Assembly (NCBI GenBank): GCA_019321725.1
Contig: CM033108.1
Location: 11,798,060 to 11,862,059 of the forward strand
Reading direction: 5' to 3'
DNA: 64,000 nt
DNA from: Paulownia fortunei
Taxonomy: Eukaryota; Streptophyta; Magnoliopsida; Lamiales; Paulowniaceae
Positions within the stretch are counted from its first letter, which is position 1, and each line of letters opens with the position of its first letter. Under the pieces are notes generated by a model, which was not told the origin of the DNA, ran no database searches, and saw only the letters and a program-made list of their open reading frames with translations. A program made the translations under genes and the position numbers. Positions 10,882 through 22,882 of the stretch are shown here, one piece after another.

Positions 10882-11620
10882 TGTAACACCCCCACCACTA
10901 AATATAGATATTGGTATAACAATAATTGACAAGGTAGCACTTTGAGACGCAGTAAAGTATTTTCTCACATATAACCCTGTATATAGAAAAATCACTGTTT
11001 ATATATAGTCAGCACTTTACATAATAATAATGAATGTAAATATTAGAATATGTCCATAACACAACCCAACAGGTCGTCATCCATGTACATTGATCCTCAG
11101 AACCTGTAGGAACCCCAACAGCTTACCCAGTAAATCCATGGTATTAAGTATCACCAGACGTCACCTACAATGCATAAACTATATGAGCTAAGGCTTAACA
11201 AATAAAAATTGTGCAAGTCAAAAAATAATCCACAATATCAAGTCATGCATCTCAAAATGCTATGCCTACAATGCAATTTCATGCATAAAAATGTTTCTCT
11301 CAAAATCATTTCTTTCTTGCGCCCTTGACCAATGCTACTATCCTATGCACCGGAAAAGAGCTTGGCACATCACCATAATCCAATGACCAAAAATCATAAA
11401 AGCATGCAAATCCATACACGCGAACCTATAAATACATGTATACAACCATGCAAATCCATCCATACTTCGGTGCACTAGTAGTGGTCAGTAAAATATTTTT
11501 CTTTCTCAGATCATGCCGAGCAATGCAAGATTTATCACAATGCTTGTATATGATGCATATACGTGCCAATGCCCATGTATGTATGCTCAATGGACATGAA
11601 TGACAGTACATATGATCTAT
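10882..11620 (+). mobile_element. T-family LTR, left part (copy T2), cut by assembly gap
   Basis: It starts TGTAACACCCCC, as at 34477, 39219 and 54080, and follows the same internal order: the CAACAGGTCGTCATCC word, TACAATGCATAAACTATATG, and the ATGCAAATCC minisatellite. It sits within the integrase frame, with GACTT just upstream as the candidate target duplication. The remaining ~2.1 kb is hidden by the run of N. Confidence 0.9.
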
Positions 11621-11720
11621 NNNNNNNNNNNNNNNNNNNNNNNNNNNNNNNNNNNNNNNNNNNNNNNNNNNNNNNNNNNNNNNNNNNNNNNNNNNNNNNN
11701 NNNNNNNNNNNNNNNNNNNN
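11621..11720. other. Assembly gap (100 N)
   Basis: Exactly 100 undefined bases, the conventional placeholder for a gap of unknown length. The left flank is inside a T LTR and the right flank is Athila-type 3' internal sequence, so at least the rest of that LTR is missing. Confidence 0.95.
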
Positions 11721-12250
11721 TGAGATCTCTTAAAGGAATTTGGGTCAATAAAAAAAGATAAGTGTGGGGAAGTTCATAGAAAGAAGGAAAGAAGGGAAAG
11801 TTTTAAAAAAATGATAAGAGAAAAGAAAAAAAAGAAAATTCTTGCAACGACCCAAATCCTTAAGGTTTTATGGGCTTTGAGAAGTATTCCTTGATGGGCT
11901 TTCTGATGTCTCTAACTCTATGAAGTTTTAAGAACTTTTATTGCATCCTATCCTTTTTTTCTTAGCCACATCACTGCCCATTGGCCCCATTACAACATTG
12001 GTTGAAGACCTTTTGATTCATATGGTGCCTTTGTTATAGTAGAGATCCCAAATGAGGAACCAATAATGTTTGAATCTTTCATTAGAGATCATGTGATTAT
12101 TTTTTGTGAGGTTCTATGAGGACTTATTTGTTTAAAGCATGCATGGTTTCATAATTATTGATATTATTATGCTTATTTTGGAGGCCTTTGATAGAAAAAG
12201 CTACTTATCCAATAGTGTGGAGTTAGCCACGTGAAAATCTATCTTGTATC
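11721..12250 (+). mobile_element. Fragment of Athila/Tat-like 3' internal region
   Basis: It is homologous to about 3160-3540: GTGTGGGGA near 11762, the purine/A-rich run after it, then CACATCACTGCCC, CCATTACAAC and GAAGACCTTTTGATTC. No coding sequence is visible. It is a second copy of the same element region and shows related non-autonomous or deleted copies in the window. Confidence 0.65.
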
Positions 12251-12900
12251 TTGTGATATAAAAAAAATGAATTTTCATGAGAAAAAAGCTACCTATGGAA
12301 TAGAGTGAAAGCTACTGACTGGCTAAATCCAATTCAAATGTTAAAGAGAAGAGCTCATTTTACAAAAAAAAATAAGAAAATAAGAAAATAAAAATTACAT
12401 GAAATTAATATTCGAAATTAAAATTTTCTTTTGCTAGTACATTTAAAGAGATTTTCGGACCTTGAGATATAATGATTTGATCTTTTAAAACATGTGATAT
12501 GTTTTATTATGTTATAAATTCATGCAAATTGTTATTTTCTATTTTATAAGCATAAATTAGAAATTTGTGTGTGTTTGGAAATGCATCACACGATATTTGA
12601 ATAAATATGGAAGTGATTTGAAATTATCTTCTGCAACAAAATCTTCCTATAGATTTTATTTTAAAAAATTTCCCTAATTTTGTGATTGATAGGAGGTAAA
12701 AGTCATTATTTAGAGAATTTGCTAACCTAAGGAGATTGTTGAGCAGCCGTGCGGCGGAGTAGGGTTTAATAAATTGGGACTTTGGGAGTTGTTTTGAAAT
12801 TCAAACACTAAAAATCCTAATTTCCCTTATTTTTGTTTCTATATGTTTTCGTTCAACCCACAGTGTGCTATATTGCATTTTTTCTTCATTTTCCAAGCCT
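12251..12900. other. No recognisable gene
   Basis: AT-rich sequence leading into the coding-like relic at 12906. No family-level similarity was recognised on either strand. Confidence 0.4.
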
Positions 12901-12905
12901 TAATC

Positions 12906-14690
12906 ATGGTGTAATCTAGAGAAAGCTCCAAAAAAGGAGAAACTTCAATTAGAGACGTATAAAAATCCACCAAAAGGAAGGGAAGCTCCTCATCTGATCC
13001 TAGTCACACACGAGAACTATATGTTGAACCAGATCAACCTTCCCCTCTTACGGTGTATAATATAATTATGGTTGATCCTAATGTACCTATTGCACTGCCA
13101 TAGAGAGAAGAGGATGTTAAGGAAAAAGTAACAGAATGTGCACCTATGTGATAGATGAAGGAATAGTGATGATCTTCATATGCAAGGGGCAGGAGCTGAT
13201 CTCGTCGAAGAAATTGCAGACCCAATCAAAGCAATTTGTAGTGCTACTATGGATATATCATAAACTGAAGCAGATATTACCTAGTTTTAGCTTTTAGGAC
13301 CTCTTAGAAATCTATCTATTGCAACACAAGAACCATTCTATTTCATAAAAAGTATGGAAGAACCTGTTTAGCTAATTCCAGAGCATAAATCCTCAACCAA
13401 AATAGGAGGGCCACACGTGTATCCACCTTAGTTTGCAAGATTCCCATGGCCTATCATACCTTCTGCTGATAAAGAAAAAAAGAAAGTGGTTGATGATGAT
13501 TCTTCCTATGAACTAGAGAAACAAACTCATTAGGTTGTGCTTCGATGTTCATCAAGGCTGAACAAGAATTCCCTAGTTGTTGACACTTAAGATTCTGATT
13601 CAAAATCATGTCAGTAAGGTGATCCTTAAACTGAGTCTGTTAAGGAGAAGGTTCGTTATGATTCCTCTTATGAGATAAGTCGGTCTCTATCATTTTTATT
13701 TTGACTTGTTGCAATATGAAAAACTCGGGATTGTTGATTCAATACAACAAAGAGGACTGTTGATGACAGTAGCTAAAGTTGTACCCTATGTTCAATCTGT
13801 AGTGCATGAGTTCTATTACAATCCATCTAAAAAGTTAAGAATGTTAACTCTTCTAGATTTGCATTTGGAATCATGTATTCGATTCTTACTTCTTTTGCCA
13901 TTAATGACTTCTATTAGACTGATTTTGTTGATGAAGTTTTCTCACGTGAAAACTAAACATGATGACTTCAAAGGATAATGTAAAGGAAATAAACCAGACA
14001 ATATTGGTGGTTCGTCCTCTACTGTTATATGTGTTTGATGTTTTCGTGATATTGCTATCGTTGTTCATGTTGGTTGTTGTGGTGGTCTGATAATCTTGAT
14101 TTTATTTTAGATTATGTAGACTCTAATTTGCTTCTTGAACTATTATATTCATGAACATAGGAGGAGAGTGATTTTGTTGCAATCTTGCAATTCTATTATA
14201 TCATCATATTACAACAGATATTGAGAAGACGTTTCCTCACTCATGATTGAAGAGAAATTGAGTGAGACTACACAATAGAAACAGTTAATTCAAGCCACTA
14301 TTCAAGGCCTCGTTGGAGGAATGAGATTCTTGAAATAGTTTAGTTACAACAATTATAGTGACAACCTTTATTCAACATGTTAAAGAGGAACTTAGGGAGT
14401 CCAATCTATAGAAATTATTCTACCAAGCCAAGAAAAAGAGGCTAACCTCTCTACTGGCATCTCTTTATGCTTCTCCTCTACCAGTTCATGAGGATTCAAG
14501 TGGCAATGATGAGGATTCAAGTAGAGATGATTCTCCTTGACCATAAATTTCTCAAAAAGGGGGAGAAAAATAAGAAGCTGCTGCTAAAGTTGCTGATTCG
14601 GAGAAAAATGATTCTGCTATTGAAGATGAATTTGATGCTTTTTGAACTATTTATGATTGTTTTGAGATTATTATCTTTATGTTGATGTTT
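12906..14690 (+). pseudogene. Relic of a plant transposon-type protein (non-autonomous LTR element reading frame)
   Basis: Coding-like sequence in shifting plus-strand frames. The N-terminal part is hydrophilic (KRKGSSSSDPSHT near 12975). The best-preserved part, 13706-13978, reads LLQYEKLGIVDSIQQRG and VVHEFYYNPS, which resembles the region with a conserved V-x-EFYxN block in proteins often annotated as putative plant transposon protein. The C-terminal part is Lys/Glu-rich (GGEKNKEAAAK in one frame near 14560). Several stops and frame changes break it. No catalytic domain is seen. It precedes a purine tract and LTR-like sequence, so it may be the single frame of a large non-autonomous element. 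The family call is tentative. Confidence 0.4.
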
Positions 14691-14806
14691 TGAGATTGTT
14701 TATGTTATGTTTAGTTGATAGGGTATTTGCTTGAATGTTTTTGATCTAATTCGTCTAACATATTAGGATTGTGGATACTATTTTGCAAATATTCCTATCT
14801 TTTCTG

Positions 14807-14818
14807 CAGGGGGAGACT
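14807..14818 (+). other. Polypurine tract candidate
   Basis: GCAGGGGGAGAC directly precedes TGTGAATTG, a TG-start sequence that behaves like an LTR. The tract resembles copia-type polypurine tracts. Confidence 0.45.
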
Positions 14819-15727
14819 GTGAATTGTTGAAACAACAAGTTGACTTGTTTCAACATTATGTACACTAATTCAACAGAATTCTTGAACTTAAGGGAAGTTG
14901 ATTTATTTGAACAATCTTAAATTTAGGGGAGTTGATATTTAGTTTTGACCAATTAATTGCCAAATGAAAGATTTATAGAATCATAATTATGATTATGATA
15001 ATTAATTAAGAATTGATTAGTTGGCATTGATTGACAACTTGTTATTTTGAAGAAGATTTGATTGATTTAATTGATTTAGCTTATATAGATTAATTGCCTT
15101 GTTTATCTTGTGCAGATTTTATCGGATTGCATTGATGGAAAGATTTAAAGATTTTGTTTACAAGACTTAAGATATTTTACTGATATGGAAATGATCTCGA
15201 CATATCTTGTATTATCTATGTAGCACATCTGGACACTTTTGAAGTGGAGATTCGAGCTTATTGATTGCAGCATAAAAATCTCAAATGGCAAGAAGACGTG
15301 TATGCCTCTTGTGAAGTAAAAATGCACGGCTTCAAGCTTTGAGATTGACCTAGTTTATTTTTACTTTTTGGGAGAAGAAGGTGAGCCTTTCGGGAGATTA
15401 GGTGCAATATTTTGGGAGAAGAATTTGAAGATCTTTGGAAGAAGGTCGATCTACTGTCTGAAGGAATTTCAGCATTGAAGGGAGTTCAACAGTGCATAGT
15501 TAAAAGTTGAGTGGATTTCGTTGAACCTTCACTAATTGATTTGTTCAAGAACGACATCATTTGTAAAGAAGCCTTTACGTTTTGAATAAGTCTCATTATT
15601 GCAACATTAAATCTGAATTAGTAAAATATTCATTGCAGGTGTGGCCTCATACATGTAGAGTGCATTTATACTTGAAGCACGTAAAATTTTTATGTGTCAT
15701 TTACTTTAATGTCTTTTACTTGTCACA
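14819..15727 (+). mobile_element. Candidate 3' LTR of the element containing 12906-14690
   Basis: It begins TGTGAATTG after a purine tract and may end at CTTGTCACA (15727), so TGTGA and TCACA form short inverted ends. No second copy of this LTR is in the window, so the boundaries rest on the polypurine tract and the terminal pattern only. Confidence 0.35.
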
Positions 15728-16680
15728 ACAAATTGTCCAATTGTTATAATAATTGAATCTAGATAACTAAGTAAACTCAACAAATAGCACTAAAACGGAT
15801 CTAATAGAAGCATTTGGTATGAATGATTTTTTACTACATGTGGGAAATGTAGACCTAAAATTTGATCCCATTAAGCAATTAAGGTGGTATAAGGCTCAAC
15901 TTATTTTGATATGATAACTAGTTGTTTACATGTTTTTAAGAGATTTCTCATAATCCTAATCAATATTTTTAAAATTTGAACCATAATAGTTTTTTAAATA
16001 ATTTGGTTTACAATAATTTTTTGCAAAAATTTTCATTGTAAATTTCATTCATTTTTTTCTATTTTGAAAATTTCTTCTAGTAATTACAAAAAAATGTTTC
16101 TAATATAGATTATACTTTTTTGTTTGGCTTTAGGAATGAATTCTGATAGAGAGAAGTGAGATAAATATTGTTAATTACAAACCCTAAATTAATAACTAGA
16201 GGATAGCTCTATGTTGAGTTAGGTTTTAAGTTCAAAAGAGCCTAAATAATGCATTTGAGCTAATATTGTAAATTAAGATATTGGAAATGTCCTAACAAAC
16301 ACCTAATGCAGTTTCTGAGACCTAAAAAATCAAGGACAAATTGTGGCCTATAATGCTTCCAAATGCAATTAAATTTATTGAGAATTATTGGAGCTACACT
16401 AGATTACCAGTTCGTCTTGCTTCTCATTTTAAAAAAAGACGTACCACACTATTTCAAGTGATTTTATTTTTTGAATTTACAACAAGTCATTTAGAAGAAC
16501 TGATTTAGTTGTTTTCTTCCATTTTGTTTTTCAGTGATTTCTTTATGCTCTTTAATTGCATGTTTTACAGTTTGAATTTGATTCTTTTACATGAACATAC
16601 CAAATTACCCTTTATACATGAGGGGCATTATAATTCTAGCCAATTAATTAATTCAAATCCAACTTAGGGAAGACTCATTC
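15728..16680. other. No recognisable gene
   Basis: AT-rich DNA without a frame, repeat or LTR boundary that I can support. Confidence 0.35.
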
Positions 16681-17063
16681 CAATAAGCTTAAGCCCATAA
16701 ATACAACAAACTATAGTGGCTCACATTCACCTTGCCACACATAAACATAAATCTACTGTAGAACAACTACTAATATCCCCTCGAATTCATTTTAAGGTAT
16801 ATCTAATTCACTTTATGATTTACTACATAGTGAATTCTTGTTATATTTTTCTACTCAAAGTACTGATTTAATTATCGAAATGTTATCACTAGGACAATCC
16901 CTACGCCCCTGATGGTCTGTTCATTCATAGGTAAGAACCCTGTATTCAAGCAAGCACTTGGAGAATAGTTGATTCCTCAGGAGTTGACTTCTATCAATTT
17001 ATTAATTCACTTACCACATCAATCTTACATCGTCTATGGTAAAATTATGTTGTGACGCTGAGA
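16681..17063 (+). mobile_element. Right part of a Tat-like LTR and leader before gag
   Basis: A CATAAATACAAC promoter-like word at about 16697 is followed by AT-rich sequence and then, within 350 bases, by a gag start. This is the normal order LTR U3/R/U5, leader, gag. The left LTR boundary and primer site were not resolved. Confidence 0.4.
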
Positions 17064-18590
17064 ATGCAAACTAGATCTAGGGCCAAAAAAGCCAGTGCCT
17101 AAGGTGCCCCTGAAGATAAAGTAGTCAATGGAATAAGAGTAGACCAATGACCTCTGGATCCTCTACTCTTGTAGTCTTAGGAGTTTCTGCCCCAAAATGG
17201 TCTCAGGAACTTCAGTCCTAGTAGCCTTAGGGGCATTTAACCAAGTAGCCTTAAGAGTTTCTGCCCTAGCAAGATTCCGTACCCCAAGAGTAAGAAGCCT
17301 GAGCAGAAGGACCTCCGGCTAAAGTAGTGGTGTTGCAGATCACACAAGAAGCCCTGTTCCCTTTATTAGAAAATATCTCTATAAGAGCAACAACACTATA
17401 GCCAATATATAGAAAATTACCATGTAGGTTATCTCCCTATATCTTCTCGATAGAGTCTAGATTCATCTTCTCTCTTCTAGAGAGAGGAGCAAAGGTACAA
17501 AAAGCCTATAATAAGAGGCCCCACAAATTGAGAAAAGTTTCCAATAAAGTGTCCCTCCTAGAGAAAGATGCATACAAGAAGTCAGTTAAAATAGAGTTGA
17601 TCCTGATAAATTACCATACAATCCCATGTGGAATGCTCATCGTGAAGACCATACCTACCGCTCATAGTAGTACCATCAAAGCGAAGCCTATTCTCTACTG
17701 CTATTATGGTCGATTCACTTCCTCTAGGAGTTAATGTGGCTAATTGCCTAGGTACGATGGAACTAGAGATCTACATGAGCACCTGGACAAGTCCTACATG
17801 AAAGCAGATTTGTAAGACCAAAGCAATGTTTCTTATTGGAAGATGATCCACGTAATATTTTTCAAGCACACATTATCTTGGTTAAATCAATTACCTGCTG
17901 GTACTATTACCAGCATTGAGTAGCTGACCCAGTACTTCCCACACTAGTTTTCCATGAATAATAAGTATCGTCAAACTACAACTTATCTATTTATGATATC
18001 ATAGAGTGAAGGAAAATTGTTTAGGGAGTATGTGCAGTATTTTGTGGAAGCTGTGAATGAAGGGCAACAGTTTCTGGTAGAAATCATGCAGTAGAACCTC
18101 TAACATGAAATGTTTAATGAATCTATTACTAGAGAACCCCTTGGATTACTAGAGAAATTGCTAGCTAGAGGAAAAAAATACATCCGTTTAAAGGGGAAAA
18201 CCCACATAGGACTGGAGCCAAATGCAAGTATAAAGAGGAAGAAAGAGAGAATGGAAAGCATAAAAGGGAGCGACACCATGTCCCTCCTGGGTTTCCTCTA
18301 AACACACTACTATATGCTTCAATTGTAGAAATCTTGGTGTTGGCAAAACAATAGAGATTCAAACCCCAAAGAAAATGAAAGACAACCCTAAAAGGTTGAA
18401 GCTAGACAAGTGCTGCCATTTCCACTATGATAAAGAATATATTATTGAAGATTGTTTTTTAGTTCAAAAGAAGATAGAAAAGCTTATACAAAGAGGATAC
18501 TTGAAGGAATATGCAGACGACAGGCTCCCTATAGAAACTAGGGTCAGCATGAAACTCCCCAGATGGGGGATTAGCCACGAGGGCACCTAA
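17064..18590 (+). pseudogene. Tat-like Ty3/gypsy gag, degenerate
   Basis: The ATG at 17064 opens MQTRSRAKKASA. Later plus-strand blocks are FREYVQYFVEAVNE (about 18020-18060), the linker LLEKLLARGKKYIRL, and a Tat-type CCHC-like region at 18375-18590 with CCHFHYDKEYIIEDCFLVQK and LIQRGYLKEY. Gag forms the particle and binds the element RNA. Stops and frameshifts interrupt every part. A related gag lies on the opposite strand at 20436-21331, so the two form an inverted pair around 18.6-20.4 kb. Confidence 0.7.
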
Positions 18591-20007
18591 GAGAGGGCCA
18601 CGAAAGAGACCTCAGTATTGACAATCTCCTTACAATAGGAATCATAGGAGTTATTTTAGGTAGCCGACTAGCAAAGACTTGCTAAAGATAAAAAGGCATT
18701 TCTCTATGAGGTGGAAGGAATGCATTAACAAAAATAGAATCCTAGTTGAGAAAATACACTACCTCTAGGAGCATGAGAAGAGATTGCATTTGGTCTTACA
18801 TTTGGAGACCAGAAGATGGTCCAAGGGTGCTTATTAACAACCTAAAGAGAGCTAGGGGAGCGATGGTGTCACACAACCCCACTCAGTCACACCTAGACAA
18901 AACCAAAGCAAATACTCTCCATTCTAACTCCAGTACAAGTGATGAGCATGGAAAAAAATAAAGGAGCAACAAATGATTGAATTTATTAAACTTTAAGCAT
19001 ACAAAGTAAAGATTTAGCCTAACTTGAAGTTGTTAGTCAAACAACAATACATCCACCCCTCAAAGCCATTATAGAAAAGGTATACCATCATTGGTCTAAT
19101 AATTGAGTCCGAGGTGGATGCTACCTATACACTTGAATGAGGCATCCTAAAGAGAGCTTCTTCTACTTCTGTTAATGAATATACTAGCAGACGTGGAGCT
19201 TGAATTAGAATTTAAAGTTTCTAAATTGCAAACGAGGAGAGTCATATAAAGCAGATGCCTATAGTAACCTTATGAGAAATAACAAGTATAATCCTTGCAT
19301 GAGAAGGAAGAGGAGAGTAGTGCCCACCTACTATATTAGTTGCACCATGCAAAAACTAGGACTCGAGTAGCTTAAAAGTGTGAAAATAGCATTGACACTC
19401 ATCATGGTTATCATAGTGGATGCCTTGACCTAAACAAAGACTCCATCCTAATATAGGGCCGAGCATTAACCCATAGCAAACATTAGGGGACTACCCTATC
19501 CCAGGGAGAATAAAGCATAATAAAAAATGGCCAATAAAGAGAAAGAAGACCTGAGTAAATGAGGTAATAGTAGCGGTACTTACCCAAGTGTTCATCTGGC
19601 AATAGATCATCTCCCAATGGGCCCCCTCTCCCACGACGGTATGGCAATAAGGCTTAATCATGCACTTGTAATGGATGGTGGCAAGGGCCTTCACCTAGAG
19701 CGCACTCCTCCAATATGGTGACAAGCACCTCCCATAAGCATGCACCTTGCCAGCATAATGACAAGCGCCTCTCTTTGGAGCATACTCTAACATGGAGAAA
19801 ATAGTCTTCTTTTGAATTTCATTCCTTTGTGTTAGCAGTTAGCACATTCCTAAAAAACAACCATTTTCTAAGTGTGATGTAGCGAAATTGAACGAACAGG
19901 AAGAACACAACGAATTCAATCATTGATTCGTAAGAATGCTAAGAGATTTTAAGAGACAAAGAGTTCTCAAATTTTATTCATGTATTTGTAATCGTTCAAC
20001 CCTAAGA
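18591..20007. other. Degenerate retroelement sequence without a clear domain
   Basis: Only scattered short frames on both strands. Loosely repeated units of about 40-50 bases with the word TGACAAGC/TGGCAAGG occur at 19675-19780. I cannot assign protease or RT domains. Confidence 0.4.
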
Positions 20008-20169
20008 AACAAATAAGAAATTACTTCATAGCTTGCACAACGACATAAAGTTCAACATCATATATGCTAAAGTGAAGTTTAGCACCCACAAACTTCTCGC
20101 TGAAATATCCTACTAGACAGCCAGATTAGCTAAGCACGACACCAATACGTATCTTCAAGGTATTACAGT
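20008..20169 (-). pseudogene. Chromovirus-type gypsy RNase H fragment
   Basis: The minus-strand translation gives IGVVLS, an in-frame TAG, then GCLVGYFSEKFVGAKLHFS and YDVELYVVVQAMK. This matches the RNase H start of chromovirus gypsy elements (the YFSEKL...STYDKELYALV block). It is only about 50 codons long and isolated. The clade differs from the Tat-like gag on the same strand just upstream, so it is likely a separate inserted or rearranged fragment. Confidence 0.75.
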
Positions 20170-20435
20170 GATAGAAAATGACTCTTATCACTTCTATTGT
20201 CGGGATGTTATCTTTATCGTGCCCCTTCTTGCCTCCACTGGGATGTCCCCTAGATGAGGACACAATCTTGGGGCATTAGGCTTGGAGTGACAATGATTGT
20301 CTTCAACTTTATAAATGTACTCCATCAGATAGACACTCTAAATAAGCCCCTCAACCTCATTCTTCAAGTGGCGGCACTCTTCTATTATGTACCCATAATC
20401 CCAGTGTAAATGAGTATTTATCATATTTCATCTGC

Positions 20436-21331
20436 TTAGGATTTTCTCTCATTAGTTTGGGTGCTTGAACTACACCCTACTACAAAGCAACTACCAATAT
20501 TTCTGCTCAGCGTTGAGGTGGATGAAATGAGTAAAGCCAGATGAAGTGAAGTTTGCCTCTTTTCCTTCTTCCTTCCCTCACCTCTATCTTTTTCCTTTTG
20601 TTTCCACTTTCCAAGAGCACTCACCGCTTTTCCTCTATCTAGATATACTTCTTTGCTTGAGTTAAGAGCTCTTCTAGGGAAATGGGAGGTCTCCCTACAA
20701 TGGACTCTAAAACCTTCCATGAAAAAGGTTCTATTATATTATTCCATCCATTAGCTAATGATTCACATATGGGACCACATGAACTACTTTCATAAAATGT
20801 TGTACGTATTCACGGAGCTACCCTATCCCTTTAGATGACTTTGAATAGGGATACTACAATTTTTGGGTACTTATAATTGATGAAAAAATAGTGCAAGAAC
20901 CTTTGAGTTAATTGCTCAAGGTTAGTGATGCTTTCAATAGATAATTGGTTGACCCATGTCAATACATGCTTGGAGAGAGTAGTATGAAAAATCTTGTAGT
21001 AAATGGAGTCACTCAAATGGTACAAGTCTGCTTTAGCTTAAAACTTGTCAAGGTGCTCTTGTAGATCACCAGTTTCATCAAACTCAATGAGATTGGCTAT
21101 CTTGACTATGATCGATAGGGATTCATCTAAGATAACAAGGGAGAATGAGATTTGCTTAGGGGGTGCTACAACCAATAGGAGACAATCTTCCTTTGGTTTG
21201 CACGAGCCTATTGGGTAAGTAGGTATCACAGTATGTATCACCTTGCTCTTCCCTTGTTGTTTTGTATGGTCTTCGGGTAGGGATGTGCGACTGCTCTGTG
21301 TTGTTCTATGTTGTGGGGCTTTACATCTCAA
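20436..21331 (-). pseudogene. Tat-like Ty3/gypsy gag, degenerate, minus strand
   Basis: Read on the minus strand: FDETGDLQEHLDKF (about 21038-21080), where plant Tat gag has Y-D-G-T-x-D-P-x-D-H-L. Then come LYHLSDSIYYKIFHTTL and LEQLTQRFLHYFF (20840-21010), matching the helix before the major homology region, and LEELLTQAKKYI (about 20640). A His/Cys-rich relic lies at 20340-20440. TGA, TAA and TAG stops break it. The retroelement to which it belongs continues beyond the later Athila-like insertion at 21713, because its 5' side resumes at 38744. Confidence 0.7.
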
Positions 21332-21707
21332 CTTAGTCTTTTCAGAAGTCGAAGCAGAAACTTGGCTTTAGTGAGATAATTAATGGGGCTCTTCTTTCTA
21401 CTAGTTAGCAACTTTATGCCTTATCGCTTTATGCCTCTGCTCAGTTCCCTTAGGAGCTGGAGCAGTGTCTTGGTATTTATGAGGTGACTGAGGGGCCTCC
21501 TCTCTATGCTAGTTAATAGCAAATTGGGTAACTGCTTTGGTGGCTACATGGGTTATTGCCTCTTCAACTATGATTCTAAATGCTTTCTGGATTATCTGTA
21601 GCACTATCTTCCCTTAACGAGGAGGAGGTGGATCCTTGGGATAGCTGGAGGTGGACATTGGTTGCCTCTAGTGCAATGGGCGCCTCGAGTAGGGATTCGC
21701 TTCCCTT

Positions 21708-21712
21708 GCTAC
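21708..21712 (+). repeat. Target site duplication GCTAC, left copy
   Basis: GCTAC lies directly before the 5' LTR start at 21713 and again at 38739-38743 after the 3' LTR end, proving that the two LTRs are ends of one insertion. Confidence 0.85.
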
Positions 21713-22604
21713 TGATAGGCTCATAAATTTTAACATTTCTGACACTTCCATAAGCACAATTACATATGTTTTTGCCTTACAATTTATACAATTTTACTTT
21801 ATTTTGTGATAATTATGTGTAGGTACAAAGTTGGAAGAAATGGGGTTGAAATATGAAAATTGTAAAAAAAAAAGAAGGTATGAACCACAACCCAGAATTT
21901 CCAAGCGTGACCCCAAATGAATAGTGCATTTGGAGCCGCGACCCCATTGCAAAAATTACAAAACATAAAGTTTCAAGCTACGACTCCAAAATATTGAGTC
22001 GTGGCTCCATTGTGCATAACAAAAAAATATTCTCTAGCGGGATTTTGATGACAAGTAGTAAAAAACAACTCATTTTGGCATCTTTCCTATTTTCCACACC
22101 TTAGATATAGTACATACATCACACACACCATGTGACCCCCTATTAGATATACTATACACACACAATTACATTATATAAATGAGAGATACACACATGCTTA
22201 CACATATTTTTTAGAACAACACACAAAAGATATAATATTCAATACATAATTCAGCAAACACACTACACATAAATTCTCATACATTTTTCCTCTACATCCA
22301 AAGCACCTATTCCTCCATATTTCTCCACACATTACACCAAAACCACACATACCCATCATCAAGGAATTGGTAATTCAAGAAAAAGGGAAGAAAGAGCTTC
22401 ATTAGGCATTGAATATTTTGAAGAATAAATGAAAAATCACTTACTGGTTGTAATCTTCTACATTAATTTCTTCTTTTATTTTGATTAGTTTTGAGAAATT
22501 TGTAAGAATCATGATGATGGGAATCTCTTGGTGCTTACTTAATTTTAATATGAGCTAAACTACTTGGTGTGGAATTAGATTTCATTTAATTGCAAGCCAC
22601 ATGA
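21713..22604 (+). mobile_element. 5' LTR of Athila-like element, internally deleted
   Basis: It starts TGATAGGCTCATAAATTTT and ends ...AAGCCACATGA just before the primer site. Against the 3' LTR it lacks about 680 bases: its sequence jumps at about 22566 from TAAACTACTT to GGAATTAGATTTC, which in the 3' LTR correspond to positions near 38025 and 38705. Confidence 0.85.
22171..22180 (+). promoter_or_regulatory. TATA-like box in Athila-like 5' LTR
   Basis: TTATATAAAT followed by GAGAGATACACAC. The 3' LTR has a mutated version (ATCACGCAAATGTGAGATAC) at the matching place. Assigned by sequence only. Confidence 0.35.
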
Positions 22605-22610
22605 GGTTTT

Positions 22611-22628
22611 TGGCACCGTTGTCGTGGA
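22611..22628 (+). other. Primer binding site, tRNA-Asp type
   Basis: TGGCACCGTTGTCGTGGA starts six bases after the 5' LTR. It differs at three positions from the complement of the plant tRNA-Asp 3' end (TGGCGCCGTTGCCGGGGA), the primer used by Athila elements. Confidence 0.85.
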
Positions 22629-22882
22629 GTATTTTTTTCAATATTGATGTTGATTTATCTAGCTGTAGTTTGGCCATTTTATTTGCTTTATTTTTGTTTC
22701 ATTACTTTTATATTTATTTTTCTTTGTTTTATTTTTTTTATGCAAGCTACTTGGGAGCTCTTGTTTTTCATTATAGGTGTTCTTGGTGCATCACCCCGTC
22801 ATCTACACAGGATCTTGAGCCATGCGACCTACAAATTAAAAGAACTCTCTATTTGTTGATAAAGAAAGCAAAATAGGAAAGA

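Noticed and set aside
22601..22876. 91-codon hydrophobic plus frame as a membrane protein
   Set aside because: It starts at the LTR end and covers the tRNA-Asp primer site; the hydrophobic run comes from T-rich leader sequence.
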